The notes beneath the pieces were generated by a model. That model had not been told where the DNA came from. It saw nothing but the letters and a program-made list of their open reading frames with translations, and made no database searches. From Hoeflea_A sp965216535 (lineage in GTDB: Bacteria; Pseudomonadota; Alphaproteobacteria; Rhizobiales; Rhizobiaceae), in assembly GCA_965216535.1 (NCBI GenBank), contig OZ244175.1, forward strand, positions 3,596,001 through 3,660,000: a stretch of 64,000 nucleotides of DNA, given 5' to 3'. Shown one piece after another: positions 9,663-18,356 of the stretch. How positions within the stretch are numbered: the stretch's first letter is position 1; each line of letters starts with the position of its first letter. The translations under genes were made by a program, and so were the position numbers.

Positions 9663-10895
9663 ATGCCGTTCCTCGCTTTCCTGCGCGACAACGCCCGATG
9701 GCTGGCCGGCGGATTCCTGCTGACTTTCTTCTCGAGTTTCGGGCAGACGTTTTTCATCGGCCTTTCTTCGGGCGGTATCCGCAGCGATTTCGGCCTTAGC
9801 AACGGCGAGTTCGGATCGATCTACATGCTGGCGACATTGGCCAGCGCACTGACGCTTTCGCAATTTGGCAAGATCGTCGATCATCTGAGCGTTGCGCGGG
9901 TTGCAATGATCATCGTTCCGCTGCTGGCGGCGGCGGCGGTGGGGATGGCATATGCCAGCAACCTGGCAATGCTGGTGATCGTGATATTCGGCCTTCGGCT
10001 CTTCGGTCAGGGGATGATGACGCACACCGCGATCACCGCCATCGGCCGCTGGTATGTTGCCCAACGGGGGCGCGCGGTTTCCGTAACAACCATGGGACAC
10101 CAGGCGGGGGAAGCGGCATTCCCGTTGATCTTCGTGGTCGTTGTCGCATCCGTCGGATGGCGCAACACCTGGCTCCTGGCAGCGTTGATGCTGATGGTCG
10201 TCGCCTTGCCGATGATCTATTGGCTGATGCGTGTCGAGCGAATACCGCGTTCAAGCGATGGCCCTGTGCAGGTCGGTGCCGATCGCAGCTGGACGCGACG
10301 GGAAGTCATGCGGGATCCGTTCTTCTGGCTGATTCTGGCTGGTGTCCTGGCCCCCGGATTCATCGGAACGACGATCTTTTTCCACCAGATGTACCTGGTT
10401 GAGTTGCGCGGGTGGAGTGCCGGCGCTTTTGCCGGATCCTACGCCCTCAGTGCGGCATTCACGATCTGCTTCGCATTGATCGGCGGCGTGCTCATCGACC
10501 GGTTCTCGGCGCTGGCGCTGCTGCCCGTCTTCCCGATTCCGCTTGGAATAGCCTGTATCGTGCTGGCTTGGGTCGAGCACACATGGGGTATCTATGCGTT
10601 CATGGCCTTTCTGGGCGTGTCCTATGGGCTGTCCTCGACGCTGTTCGGCGCCATCTGGCCAGAGATTTACGGGACGCGACACCTGGGTTCGATCCGGGCG
10701 ATTGTGGTTGCACTAATGGTGTTCGCGACCGCGCTGGGTCCCGGTGTGACGGGGGTCCTGTTGGATGTCGGAGTGGCCTATTCAACACAAATCCTGGTCA
10801 TGGGGCTTTATTGCGCCGCAGCCAGCGTGTTCATGAGCGTCATCAGCCGCAAGGTCGCCCATCGCAATCGGGAGTTCTCGACCGCTTCGGCGTGA
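9663..10895 (+). CDS. Major facilitator superfamily transporter
   Basis: From ATG 9663 this is a 410-residue protein with about twelve hydrophobic segments. The open frame begins earlier (9492), but the extra 57 residues are not hydrophobic and the MPFLAFLRDN start fits MFS proteins. GQGMMTHTAITAIGRWYVAQRGRAVS is typical of the cytoplasmic loop between helices four and five in monocarboxylate/oxalate-formate-type members. The substrate is unknown. The TSUP gene is divergent across 271 bases. The stop is 16 bases from the convergent DUF2865 gene. Confidence 0.87.
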   Translation: MPFLAFLRDNARWLAGGFLLTFFSSFGQTFFIGLSSGGIRSDFGLSNGEFGSIYMLATLASALTLSQFGKIVDHLSVARVAMIIVPLLAAAAVGMAYASNLAMLVIVIFGLRLFGQGMMTHTAITAIGRWYVAQRGRAVSVTTMGHQAGEAAFPLIFVVVVASVGWRNTWLLAALMLMVVALPMIYWLMRVERIPRSSDGPVQVGADRSWTRREVMRDPFFWLILAGVLAPGFIGTTIFFHQMYLVELRGWSAGAFAGSYALSAAFTICFALIGGVLIDRFSALALLPVFPIPLGIACIVLAWVEHTWGIYAFMAFLGVSYGLSSTLFGAIWPEIYGTRHLGSIRAIVVALMVFATALGPGVTGVLLDVGVAYSTQILVMGLYCAAASVFMSVISRKVAHRNREFSTASA

Positions 10896-10911
10896 GCATT
10901 TCGCTGCCCCA

Positions 10912-11943
10912 CTAGTCCGGAACTGGCGCTAGAAGATCGATTGTGTCCGAGTGATCCGGTAAAAATGTCGGGCCTATCACCCGGACCGGTTTTTTCGGGT
11001 CGATTTCACGTGCCTGGGCCGGCGGAACTGCAGCCTTCGGGGCCGTGTCCGCAATTCTATCCTCGTCTTTGTCGGGAGTGTCCTCATTTGGGCCAGGAAT
11101 TTTCAGGATTGACGATTGCGGAGCGGCCTTGACCTCTTCCTGAGGCGGTCCGGAGGGGAGGGCGCAACTGCACTGTCGGGCCGCACCGACCTTGCGATCA
11201 CGGTAGGCGAAGGCGTTTGGAAGCGATGCATAGGGCATCTGGCCTGCGATCGACACCATGTCTTCGCTGTCCTGGTCCGGGATGCGGTGGAAGAAGAGTT
11301 TCGCTTCGCTTCCCGGGCACATGGCACTGCATCGGGCGGCGTCGCGTTCGAACTCCAGCGGTGAAGCCGAGTAGGAGATGGGAAAGTAGTACCCGTCGCA
11401 GGATCTCACACACAGGGTGCGGTAACGCGTCATCGGATTTTTGAGATCGTGATAGCCGTCACTGCTGCCGTCCACACCGAGGGTTGTTCGGATCCGCACT
11501 CCGCCCGGGACATCACAACCATTGGCGCGAAGGGCGGCGATCACGCGCTGACGGGCCGTGCGCCCGCTGCTTCCGGCATGCGCGTCTCGCTGGCGTACGA
11601 GGCGACCCAGTTCTGCCTGCATGCGCTTGAGGTCGATCCCAAGCCGACGGCAATCGGACCGGCGACCACCGCCATAGTCAATCACGCTACCGGTAGCGCA
11701 GCCCATGCGCACCAGATCGTGCCGGGTGCGATCGATCAGAAGCGCCTGGTTCTCCACCGCCGCCGCGTAGCGTTGGTAATGGCGTGTTGGTGGACGATCG
11801 CCGATATAATCGTGCAACTGAGCGGCAAGCCGGGCGCAGAGCGCTGCATCCTGGGCCTGCGTTGCTGTACCCGTCGCAAGCAGACCCGCCAATGCAGCGA
11901 GCGCCACGGTGGCCGGATATTTGGCTGTCGATCTGAAAGCCAT
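10912..11943 (-). CDS. DUF2865-type exported cysteine-rich protein
   Basis: A 343-residue protein with a signal peptide (hydrophobic VALAALAGLLATGTATQAQ, likely cut after AQA/TQA near residue 30). The core has the DUF2865 pattern found in Rhizobiales: YRTLCVRSCDGYYFPISYSA near residue 185, then RDAARCSAMCPGSEAKLFFH and a C-terminal CSCALP. The paired cysteines suggest disulfides in the periplasm. The tail after about residue 280 is proline- and acid-rich. The function of the family is not established. It stands alone, with 122 bases between its start and the malic enzyme stop. Confidence 0.8.
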   Translation of the reverse strand: MAFRSTAKYPATVALAALAGLLATGTATQAQDAALCARLAAQLHDYIGDRPPTRHYQRYAAAVENQALLIDRTRHDLVRMGCATGSVIDYGGGRRSDCRRLGIDLKRMQAELGRLVRQRDAHAGSSGRTARQRVIAALRANGCDVPGGVRIRTTLGVDGSSDGYHDLKNPMTRYRTLCVRSCDGYYFPISYSASPLEFERDAARCSAMCPGSEAKLFFHRIPDQDSEDMVSIAGQMPYASLPNAFAYRDRKVGAARQCSCALPSGPPQEEVKAAPQSSILKIPGPNEDTPDKDEDRIADTAPKAAVPPAQAREIDPKKPVRVIGPTFLPDHSDTIDLLAPVPD

Positions 11944-12065
11944 TACGCCTCTCGCTCACGATAGGATGCAGGCATCTTCCCGGTCCTTAGCGCAGTGCAA
12001 CCCGTAAATCCGGCGAAAGTGTAGCAGATCCGGGTAAAGCCGGTCTTACCTCAGAGCCTCCGCTG

Positions 12066-14375
12066 TCAGCCGGGAAAGGACGCTTCGACCACTGCCAGAG
12101 TCGACATGTTGACGACGCCCCGCGATGTTACTGACGGTGAGAGGATGTGAGCGGGCTTGGCTCCTCCCAAAAGGATCGGGCCGACATGCAGGGCATCGGT
12201 CATGGTTTTCACCACGCCCAGTGCGATATTGGCCGCATCCAGATTGGGAAACACCAGGAGATTGGCCTCGCCGGTCAGGTTCGAATCCGGCATCACGCGA
12301 TTGCGCAACGCTTCTGAAATGGCTGAATCGCCGTGCATCTCGCCATCGGCCTCAAGTCCCGGTTCCATCTGGTGAACAAGGTGAACCGCATCCCGCATTT
12401 TGTCTGCTGATCTGGAGTCCCGTGTTCCGAAGTTGGAATGGGACAGCAATGCGGCTCTTGGTGTGATGCCGAAGCGCCGGATTTCCTTCGCTGCCATCAA
12501 CGTCGTCTCAGCAATCTCTTCTGCTGAAGGGTCGTAGGACACATAGGTGTCCGTAAAGAACGTTGCGCCGCGCTGGGCGATCAGCAGGCTGAGAGCGGAG
12601 AAATCCTTGACACCTTCTCGTTTGCCGATGACCTGTTCGACCACTTGCAGATGCTTTGCGTAACGCCCTTCGACGCCGCATACCATGGCATCGGCGTCAC
12701 CTCTGCGCACGGCAAGCGAGGCAATAACTGTTGTGTTGGTTCGCACGATGGTGCGGGCGGCTTCCGGATTGATGCCGCGGCGGCCGACGAGCGAAAAATA
12801 CAGATCGACATAGTCGCGGTAGCGCGGGTCGTCCTGCGGATTGGTGACGGCGAAATCCTTCTCTGGCCGGATCTTGAGACCGAACCGTTTCAGGCGGGTC
12901 TCGATGATGCTCGGGCGGCCGATGAGGATCGGTTCGGCGATACTCTCCTCCAGCAGCACCTGGGCGGCCCGCAATACGCGTTCGTCTTCGCCCTCGGCGA
13001 AAATCACCCGTTTCCTGCTGGCGGTTTTGGCGGCCGCGAAGAGCGGTTTCATGATCAGACCGGAGCGGAAGACGAAACGGTTGAGCTGATCGAGGTAGGC
13101 CTCGTGGTCGACGATCGGCCTTGCCGCCACGCCCGATTCGGCGGCGGCCTCCGCAACTGCCGGAGCAATACGCAAGATCAGCCGGGGATCGAAGGGCGAG
13201 GGGATCAGATAGTCGGCGCCGAAGACCGGCGTATCGCCCGAATAGGCCTTGGCAGCGACATCCGAGGCTTCCTCCCGGGCGAGGCCGGCGATCGCCCGGA
13301 CGGCGGCCATTTTCATCTGTTCGTTGATCGTGGTTGCACCGCAGTCGAGAGCGCCGCGGAAGATGTAGGGAAAGCAGAGGACGTTGTTGACCTGATTGGG
13401 AAAATCCGACCGTCCTGTGCAGATCATGGCGTCCGGGCGGACGCCACGTGCGACCTCGGGCATGATTTCCGGGACCGGATTGGCGAGCGCCATGATCAGC
13501 GGCTTCTCGGCCATTTCCGTCAACATTTCCGGTTTCAGGACATTTGCGGCGGACAGGCCGAGGAAGACGTCCGCGCCCGGAATGTTCTCGGCGAGGGTGC
13601 GGGTCTCGGAACGCTGAGCGTAGACCGACTTCCACTTGTCCATCAGTTCGGTGCGGCCCTCATAGACGAGACCCTCGATATCATGCACCCAGATGTTTTC
13701 CGGTCTGGCGCCGAGTTCGACCAACAGGTTGAGACAGGCGAGTGCCGCCGCACCGGCGCCGCTGGCGACGATTTTGGCTGTAGAAATGCTCTTGCCGGCA
13801 AGTTCCAGGCCGTTGAGCACCGCGGCGGCGACAATGATGGCCGTGCCGTGCTGGTCGTCGTGGAAGACAGGTATGTTCATCTTCTCACGCAGTTCGGCTT
13901 CGATTTCAAAGCACTCCGGGGCTTTGATGTCTTCCAGGTTGATCCCGCCAAAGGTCGGTTCGAGGGCTGCCACCACCGGTACCATCGTATCGACGGTTTC
14001 GGCCTCGACCTCGATGTCGAACACGTCGATACCGGCAAATTTCTTGAACAGAACCGCCTTGCCTTCCATCACGGGTTTGGATGCCAGCGGACCGATGGAC
14101 CCAAGGCCGAGAACCGCAGTGCCGTTGGTAACAACGGCGACCAGGTTGGCCCGAGCGGTATAGTCCGCCGCGGCTGCCGGGTCGTCCTTGATGGTCAGGC
14201 AGGGTGCTGCGACGCCGGGTGAATAGGCCAGCGCCAGGTCGCGCTGGTTGCCAAGCGGTTTGGTCGCCTGGATTTCCAGTTTCCCGGGCCGCGGGTGGCT
14301 ATGGTAAAAATGGGCGTTCTCGTCGAGGTCTCCGCCCTGGTCTTCAGGGCCGGTTTTCTTGCTTTTAGCGTTCAT
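12066..14375 (-). CDS. maeB: NADP-dependent malic enzyme with C-terminal phosphotransacetylase-like domain
   Basis: 769 residues, the normal size of the MaeB hybrid enzyme. It decarboxylates malate oxidatively to pyruvate, supplying NADPH. The N-terminal malic domain (about 20-170) includes ALAYSPGVAAPC and NGTAVLGLGSIGP; the NAD(P)-binding domain (about 170-410) includes FHDDQHGTAIIVAAA and KIVASGAGAAALAC; the last 330 residues are a phosphate acetyltransferase-like domain (RKRVIFAEGEDERVLRAA), regulatory rather than catalytic in studied MaeB proteins. The gene follows the SDR by 46 bases on the same strand and may be co-transcribed. With the malate-making serine cycle elsewhere in this window it forms part of C4/C3 interconversion. 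Confidence 0.95.
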   Translation of the reverse strand: MNAKSKKTGPEDQGGDLDENAHFYHSHPRPGKLEIQATKPLGNQRDLALAYSPGVAAPCLTIKDDPAAAADYTARANLVAVVTNGTAVLGLGSIGPLASKPVMEGKAVLFKKFAGIDVFDIEVEAETVDTMVPVVAALEPTFGGINLEDIKAPECFEIEAELREKMNIPVFHDDQHGTAIIVAAAVLNGLELAGKSISTAKIVASGAGAAALACLNLLVELGARPENIWVHDIEGLVYEGRTELMDKWKSVYAQRSETRTLAENIPGADVFLGLSAANVLKPEMLTEMAEKPLIMALANPVPEIMPEVARGVRPDAMICTGRSDFPNQVNNVLCFPYIFRGALDCGATTINEQMKMAAVRAIAGLAREEASDVAAKAYSGDTPVFGADYLIPSPFDPRLILRIAPAVAEAAAESGVAARPIVDHEAYLDQLNRFVFRSGLIMKPLFAAAKTASRKRVIFAEGEDERVLRAAQVLLEESIAEPILIGRPSIIETRLKRFGLKIRPEKDFAVTNPQDDPRYRDYVDLYFSLVGRRGINPEAARTIVRTNTTVIASLAVRRGDADAMVCGVEGRYAKHLQVVEQVIGKREGVKDFSALSLLIAQRGATFFTDTYVSYDPSAEEIAETTLMAAKEIRRFGITPRAALLSHSNFGTRDSRSADKMRDAVHLVHQMEPGLEADGEMHGDSAISEALRNRVMPDSNLTGEANLLVFPNLDAANIALGVVKTMTDALHVGPILLGGAKPAHILSPSVTSRGVVNMSTLAVVEASFPG

Positions 14376-14421
14376 CGCTCACCATTTCCGACGTTCATCG
14401 ATCATTCGTATTGTTGTCAGA

Positions 14422-15201
14422 CTAGAATGCAGTTGGGACGAGCCCGCCATCGACCAGAATGTTCTGACCGGTGATATAGCCGGCTTGCGCTGAACAGAGA
14501 AATGCACAGGTATCACCGAATTCCTTCGCTGTTCCCAAGCGTCCGGCAGGCACAACCTTGGCCACTTCCTGTTTCGCCGCGTCGAAACTGATGTCCAGGC
14601 GCGATGCGGTTTTCTCGATCGAGCCTATCAGGCGATCCGTGTCCATCTTTCCCGGCAGGAGGGTGTTGATCGTGACGTTTCTGTCAGCGATCGGCCGGGC
14701 AACACCGGCAAGGAAAGACGTCAATCCGGCACGGGCTCCGGAAGACAGGTCGAGGCCCGGTATCGGCATATAGACCGAAGAGGAGGTTATGTTGACAATG
14801 CGTCCGAAACCACGTTCGCACATGCCGTCAACAACCCGCTGAATCAGTTCGATCGGAGTCACCATATTCTGGGTGACACCTTCGAGTATCGCTTCCCGGT
14901 TGAGCTCGCTGAAATGGCGGAAGGGCGGTCCGCCATTGTTGTTGACGAGTATGTCCGGATCCGGACAGGCCGCCAGCAGTGCATCCTGGCCCGATGGTTG
15001 TGAAACATCCACTGCAACCGCGATCACCGATACCCCGGTGGCGGCGCGAATTTCATCTGCCGTTGCGTTCAGGACGTCCTCGCTCCGGCCGTTGACCACG
15101 AGGTCGCAGCCCGCCTCGGCCAACGCCATCGCGCATCCCTTTCCAAGCCCGCGGCTCGAAGCGCAAACAATTGCCTTCCTGCCGGAAATGCCCAGATCCA
15201 T
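14422..15201 (-). CDS. Short-chain dehydrogenase/reductase lacking the canonical YxxxK
   Basis: A 259-residue SDR. The cofactor motif is ASSRGLGKG (residues 14-22), the NNNG stretch lies at 87-90, the serine motif ITSSSVY at 138-144, and the C-terminal CSAQAGYITGQNILVDGG is typical of FabG-like enzymes. At the place of the catalytic YxxxK I read S153-S-G-A-R157 within LDLSSGARAGL. The same kind of replacement is known in a subgroup of FabG-like SDRs, so it may be a lineage trait rather than damage, but the usual Tyr-Lys catalysis cannot apply. Upstream of maeB by 46 bases; divergent from the LpxH-like gene. Confidence 0.85.
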   Translation of the reverse strand: MDLGISGRKAIVCASSRGLGKGCAMALAEAGCDLVVNGRSEDVLNATADEIRAATGVSVIAVAVDVSQPSGQDALLAACPDPDILVNNNGGPPFRHFSELNREAILEGVTQNMVTPIELIQRVVDGMCERGFGRIVNITSSSVYMPIPGLDLSSGARAGLTSFLAGVARPIADRNVTINTLLPGKMDTDRLIGSIEKTASRLDISFDAAKQEVAKVVPAGRLGTAKEFGDTCAFLCSAQAGYITGQNILVDGGLVPTAF

Positions 15202-15337
15202 CGATTGTTTTCCTCTTTCATTTCAATCGGTTTCGGTGCCTAGCATACAGATGGGATCGCAGAACTCCACGGCCATTGTCATCCGATTGTTGCACGACTC
15301 TGGTTAGCCATCTACCAGATTCAATGTGGTGCTGGCG

Positions 15338-16168
15338 ATGACCGATACGGCCAATGCTCTGAAGTTCAGAACGCTGTTTCTTTCCGATATCCATCTCGGC
15401 TCGAAGGCGGCAAAGGCAGACGACCTGATCGCTTTTCTGAGATGCCACCAGGCCGAGACGATTATCCTGATCGGCGATATCGTCGATGGCTGGCGATTGC
15501 GCAGAAGCTGGTATTGGCCGCAGACAGCCAACGACGTTGTGCAGAAACTGCTGCGCCAGGCCCGTAAGGGTACCCGCATCATCTACATTCCCGGCAATCA
15601 TGACGAGTTTCTGCGGGATTTTCCGGGCACCCATTTCGGCGGCATCGAGGTGGCGCTGTCGCATATTCACGAAGCGGCGGATGGGCGCCGCTATCTTGTC
15701 TTGCATGGCGACGAGTTCGACGTGGTGGTTCGCCATGCCAAGATCTTGGCCCATCTTGGTGATTGGGCCTATGACGCGGCCATTTTGATAAACCGCGTCC
15801 TGAATGCGGTACGCCGGCGGTTGGGATTGCCATACTGGTCGTTCTCCTCCTGGGCGAAGCTGCGGGTCAAGCAGGCCGTTAACTTCATCGGCGAGTTTCA
15901 GCGGGTGGTCGCCGATGAGGCACGCCGCCAGAACGTTGATGGGGTTATTTGCGGGCATATCCACCACGCGACCATCGAAGACATGGAGGGGATCCGCTAT
16001 ATCAACTCAGGGGACTGGGTCGAAAGTTGCACCGCGATAGCTGAAGACTTCGATGGTGAGATGCACCTTTTGCAGTGGACCCGCCCTGAAGCCAAACACC
16101 GAAACGCAAGCCGCCGTCCGGCGCTGACCGAGCAAAAAGCAGAGACATCTCCGGCGGAGGCGGCCTGA
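15338..16168 (+). CDS. UDP-2,3-diacylglucosamine diphosphatase-like metallophosphoesterase
   Basis: A 276-residue calcineurin-like phosphoesterase from ATG 15338; an in-frame GTG at 15326 is an alternative. All metal-binding motifs are present: FLSDIHLGS, LIGDIVDGW, PGNHDEF, VLHGDEFD and CGHIHH. The DIVDGWRLRRSWYWP and HGDEFDVVVRHAKILA stretches are characteristic of the family annotated as UDP-2,3-diacylglucosamine diphosphatase, which acts in lipid A synthesis. It begins a plus-strand run that continues into an Mla-type lipid transporter, which supports an envelope role. Its specific substrate is inferred, not shown. Confidence 0.82.
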   Translation: MTDTANALKFRTLFLSDIHLGSKAAKADDLIAFLRCHQAETIILIGDIVDGWRLRRSWYWPQTANDVVQKLLRQARKGTRIIYIPGNHDEFLRDFPGTHFGGIEVALSHIHEAADGRRYLVLHGDEFDVVVRHAKILAHLGDWAYDAAILINRVLNAVRRRLGLPYWSFSSWAKLRVKQAVNFIGEFQRVVADEARRQNVDGVICGHIHHATIEDMEGIRYINSGDWVESCTAIAEDFDGEMHLLQWTRPEAKHRNASRRPALTEQKAETSPAEAA

Positions 16169-16295
16169 CACTTGAAGCAAAGGCGGAAAAGGATAACCAG
16201 GAAACCGTTGCCGGAAAGCCGCAGGCACCAACCTTCCGTTGGGATGGCTGGGGTTTGTCGATGACAGGTGCGGGCTATCTGAGTATTTTTTCCAA

Positions 16296-17507
16296 ATGTC
16301 GATGTCGTCCACACATGAGTCGGTGCCATCGGACCTCAGTGACCAGAACTACAAACCGCAACGGGAGCGTATCCCGCCGCGCATAGAAGCCACCGAGGTC
16401 GACGGACAGCCCTGTATCGCGCTCGCCGGCGACTGGCAGCTGCATTGTGTTGCCGAAGTCGATCAGCAAGTTCGCCAGCTTGCCAAATCGTTCGGTGGAA
16501 AATCGGCGGCGATCGACCTGACACAGGTACGGCAGCTTGATACATCCGGATCGCTGATCATCGAGCGTCTTCGCATGCAGCTCGAACACAAGGGCGTCGA
16601 CACCCGTTATGTCGGCGTGTCGGGTGATCGCGCAACACTGCTCGATGCCGTCGCCAATGCTCTTCGCGTGGAACATGGCGAGGAGGAAAAGCCACCCCGT
16701 CCGACCATAGCCCAGCGGGTTTTTGATCCAGTTGGTCATATGGCCTATGGCTTTCGCGATGACTTCATTGCGGCGCTCTATATCCTCGGTTCGGCCGTCC
16801 GCGGTGCGCAGCTCAAGCGCAACCGGGCCTCAGGGATCTCGGCTGCCGCCATCGTCAGTCAAATGGACCATGCCGGGGTTCGCGCCGTACCCATTATCGC
16901 ACTGATGTCTTTTCTGATCGGCGGCATCATCGCCCAGCAGGGTGCGTTCCAGCTACGCTATTTCGGCGCAGAGCTCTTCGTTGTCGATCTCGTCGGCATT
17001 CTGCAATTGCGTGAAATCGGCGTTCTTCTGACCGCAATCATGATCGCTGGCCGATCAGGATCGGCTATTACCGCTGAAATCGGCTCGATGAAGATGCGCG
17101 AGGAGGTGGACGCGCTCAAGGTCATGGGGCTGAATCCGATTAGCGTGCTGGTGTTTCCACGTCTTGTTGCTCTGACGTTGATGCTGCCTTGTCTCACCAT
17201 CGTGGCCAATTTTTCTGCGCTTTTCGGTGCCTGCATGACCACCTGGGTCTATTCCGATATTACCCCGGAGACGTTCATCACGCGGTTGCGTGAAGCGATT
17301 GACATGTCGACCATCGTTTCCGGCATGATCAAGGCGCCTTTCATGGCCCTGATCATCGGGATCGTCTCGTCGGTGGAGGGGCTGAAAGTCGGCGGTAGCG
17401 CTGAATCACTGGGCCAGCACGTGACGTCCTCGGTGGTCAAATCCATTTTCGTTGTCATTTTGGTGGACGGAATGTTTGCCATCTTCTACGGAGCAATCGA
17501 CTTTTGA
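16296..17507 (+). CDS. mlaE: MlaE-type lipid ABC transporter permease with N-terminal STAS domain
   Basis: About 403 residues. The first 110 form a STAS-like domain (LTQVRQLDTSGSLIIERLRMQL), and the remainder is the MlaE permease with five to six membrane segments. The family signature is plain: GAQLFVVDLVGI-type sequence, then LLTAIMIAGRSGSAITAEIGSM, followed by EEVDALKVMGLNP. STAS-MlaE fusions are common in alphaproteobacteria. Start choice is uncertain: ATG 16296 and 16302 both precede the conserved region. The stop overlaps the next gene as TTGA, implying coupled translation. With MlaF, MlaD and the lipoprotein it should move phospholipids between outer and inner membrane. Confidence 0.92.
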   Translation: MSMSSTHESVPSDLSDQNYKPQRERIPPRIEATEVDGQPCIALAGDWQLHCVAEVDQQVRQLAKSFGGKSAAIDLTQVRQLDTSGSLIIERLRMQLEHKGVDTRYVGVSGDRATLLDAVANALRVEHGEEEKPPRPTIAQRVFDPVGHMAYGFRDDFIAALYILGSAVRGAQLKRNRASGISAAAIVSQMDHAGVRAVPIIALMSFLIGGIIAQQGAFQLRYFGAELFVVDLVGILQLREIGVLLTAIMIAGRSGSAITAEIGSMKMREEVDALKVMGLNPISVLVFPRLVALTLMLPCLTIVANFSALFGACMTTWVYSDITPETFITRLREAIDMSTIVSGMIKAPFMALIIGIVSSVEGLKVGGSAESLGQHVTSSVVKSIFVVILVDGMFAIFYGAIDF

Positions 17508-18313
17508 CCGCGTCGGCAAACCAGGAAGCGGCGAATGGCCTTATGGAGCACCGGGAGTGCATTCTGGAAGCCCGCGGCATCAGCGTTTCCTTCGGATCCC
17601 ATCGGGTTCTGGAAAATCTCGACCTGGACATAATGCGCGGCGAGATCCTCGGCTTCGTAGGCGCCTCAGGTGCGGGTAAATCGGTTTTGCTGCGTACGAT
17701 CCTGCAGTTGAGCAGCAGACAAAGCGGCACGATTCGCATACTTGGGGTCGACTATGACGCGGCGGATGCTCAGCAGCGGCTGGAACTCGACATGCGCCTT
17801 GGCGTTCTGTTTCAGCACGGCGCGCTGTTTTCCGCACTGACTGTGCTTGAGAATATTCAGGTTCCGATGCGCGAGTATCTCGATCTGCCGAAGAAGCTGA
17901 TGGATGAGTTGGCACTGCTGAAAATCGAGCTCGTCGGTCTGCGGCCTGAAGCAGCGGATCTTTATCCGTCGGAACTCTCCGGAGGCATGATAAAACGCGC
18001 CGCTCTGGCGCGGGCGCTGGCGCTGGACCCGGACCTGGTTTTCCTGGACGAACCGACCTCCGGTCTTGATCCTATAAGCGCTGCCGAATTCGATGAGCTC
18101 ATCGCCAAACTGCGCGACACGCTGGGGCTGACGGTCTACATGGTGACCCATGACCTGGACAGCCTGTTTTCCGTGTGCGACCGCATTGCAGTTCTCGGCA
18201 ACCGACACATCGCGCTGGCCGGGACGGTCAACGATATGCTGGCGAGCGACGATCCGTGGATCAAGTCCTATTTTCAGGGAAAACGGGCACGTTCTGTTGT
18301 GCGCAAGAATTAA
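17504..18313 (+). CDS. mlaF: MlaF-type ABC transporter ATP-binding protein
   Basis: A 269-residue ATPase. Walker A is GASGAGKSVLLRT (about residues 64-76), the signature is LSGGMIKRAALARAL, and Walker B is LVFLDEPTSGLDP; the H-loop MVTHDLDSL follows. The LSGGM-KR-ALARA form is typical of MlaF-like ATPases. The open frame begins at TTG 17504, overlapping the permease stop by four bases; an ATG 39 bases downstream (17543) is the alternative start. It energises the MlaE permease. Spacing to mlaD is 43 bases. Confidence 0.93.
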   Translation: MTASANQEAANGLMEHRECILEARGISVSFGSHRVLENLDLDIMRGEILGFVGASGAGKSVLLRTILQLSSRQSGTIRILGVDYDAADAQQRLELDMRLGVLFQHGALFSALTVLENIQVPMREYLDLPKKLMDELALLKIELVGLRPEAADLYPSELSGGMIKRAALARALALDPDLVFLDEPTSGLDPISAAEFDELIAKLRDTLGLTVYMVTHDLDSLFSVCDRIAVLGNRHIALAGTVNDMLASDDPWIKSYFQGKRARSVVRKN

Positions 18314-18356
18314 ATGGGATCATAATCGCCCGCAGTGGCGGAACCGGACGGGGTAA

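Noticed and set aside
12645..14222. 525-codon open frame antisense to malic enzyme
   Set aside because: Shadow of maeB in a GC-rich gene; no family resemblance and no ribosome-binding site seen.
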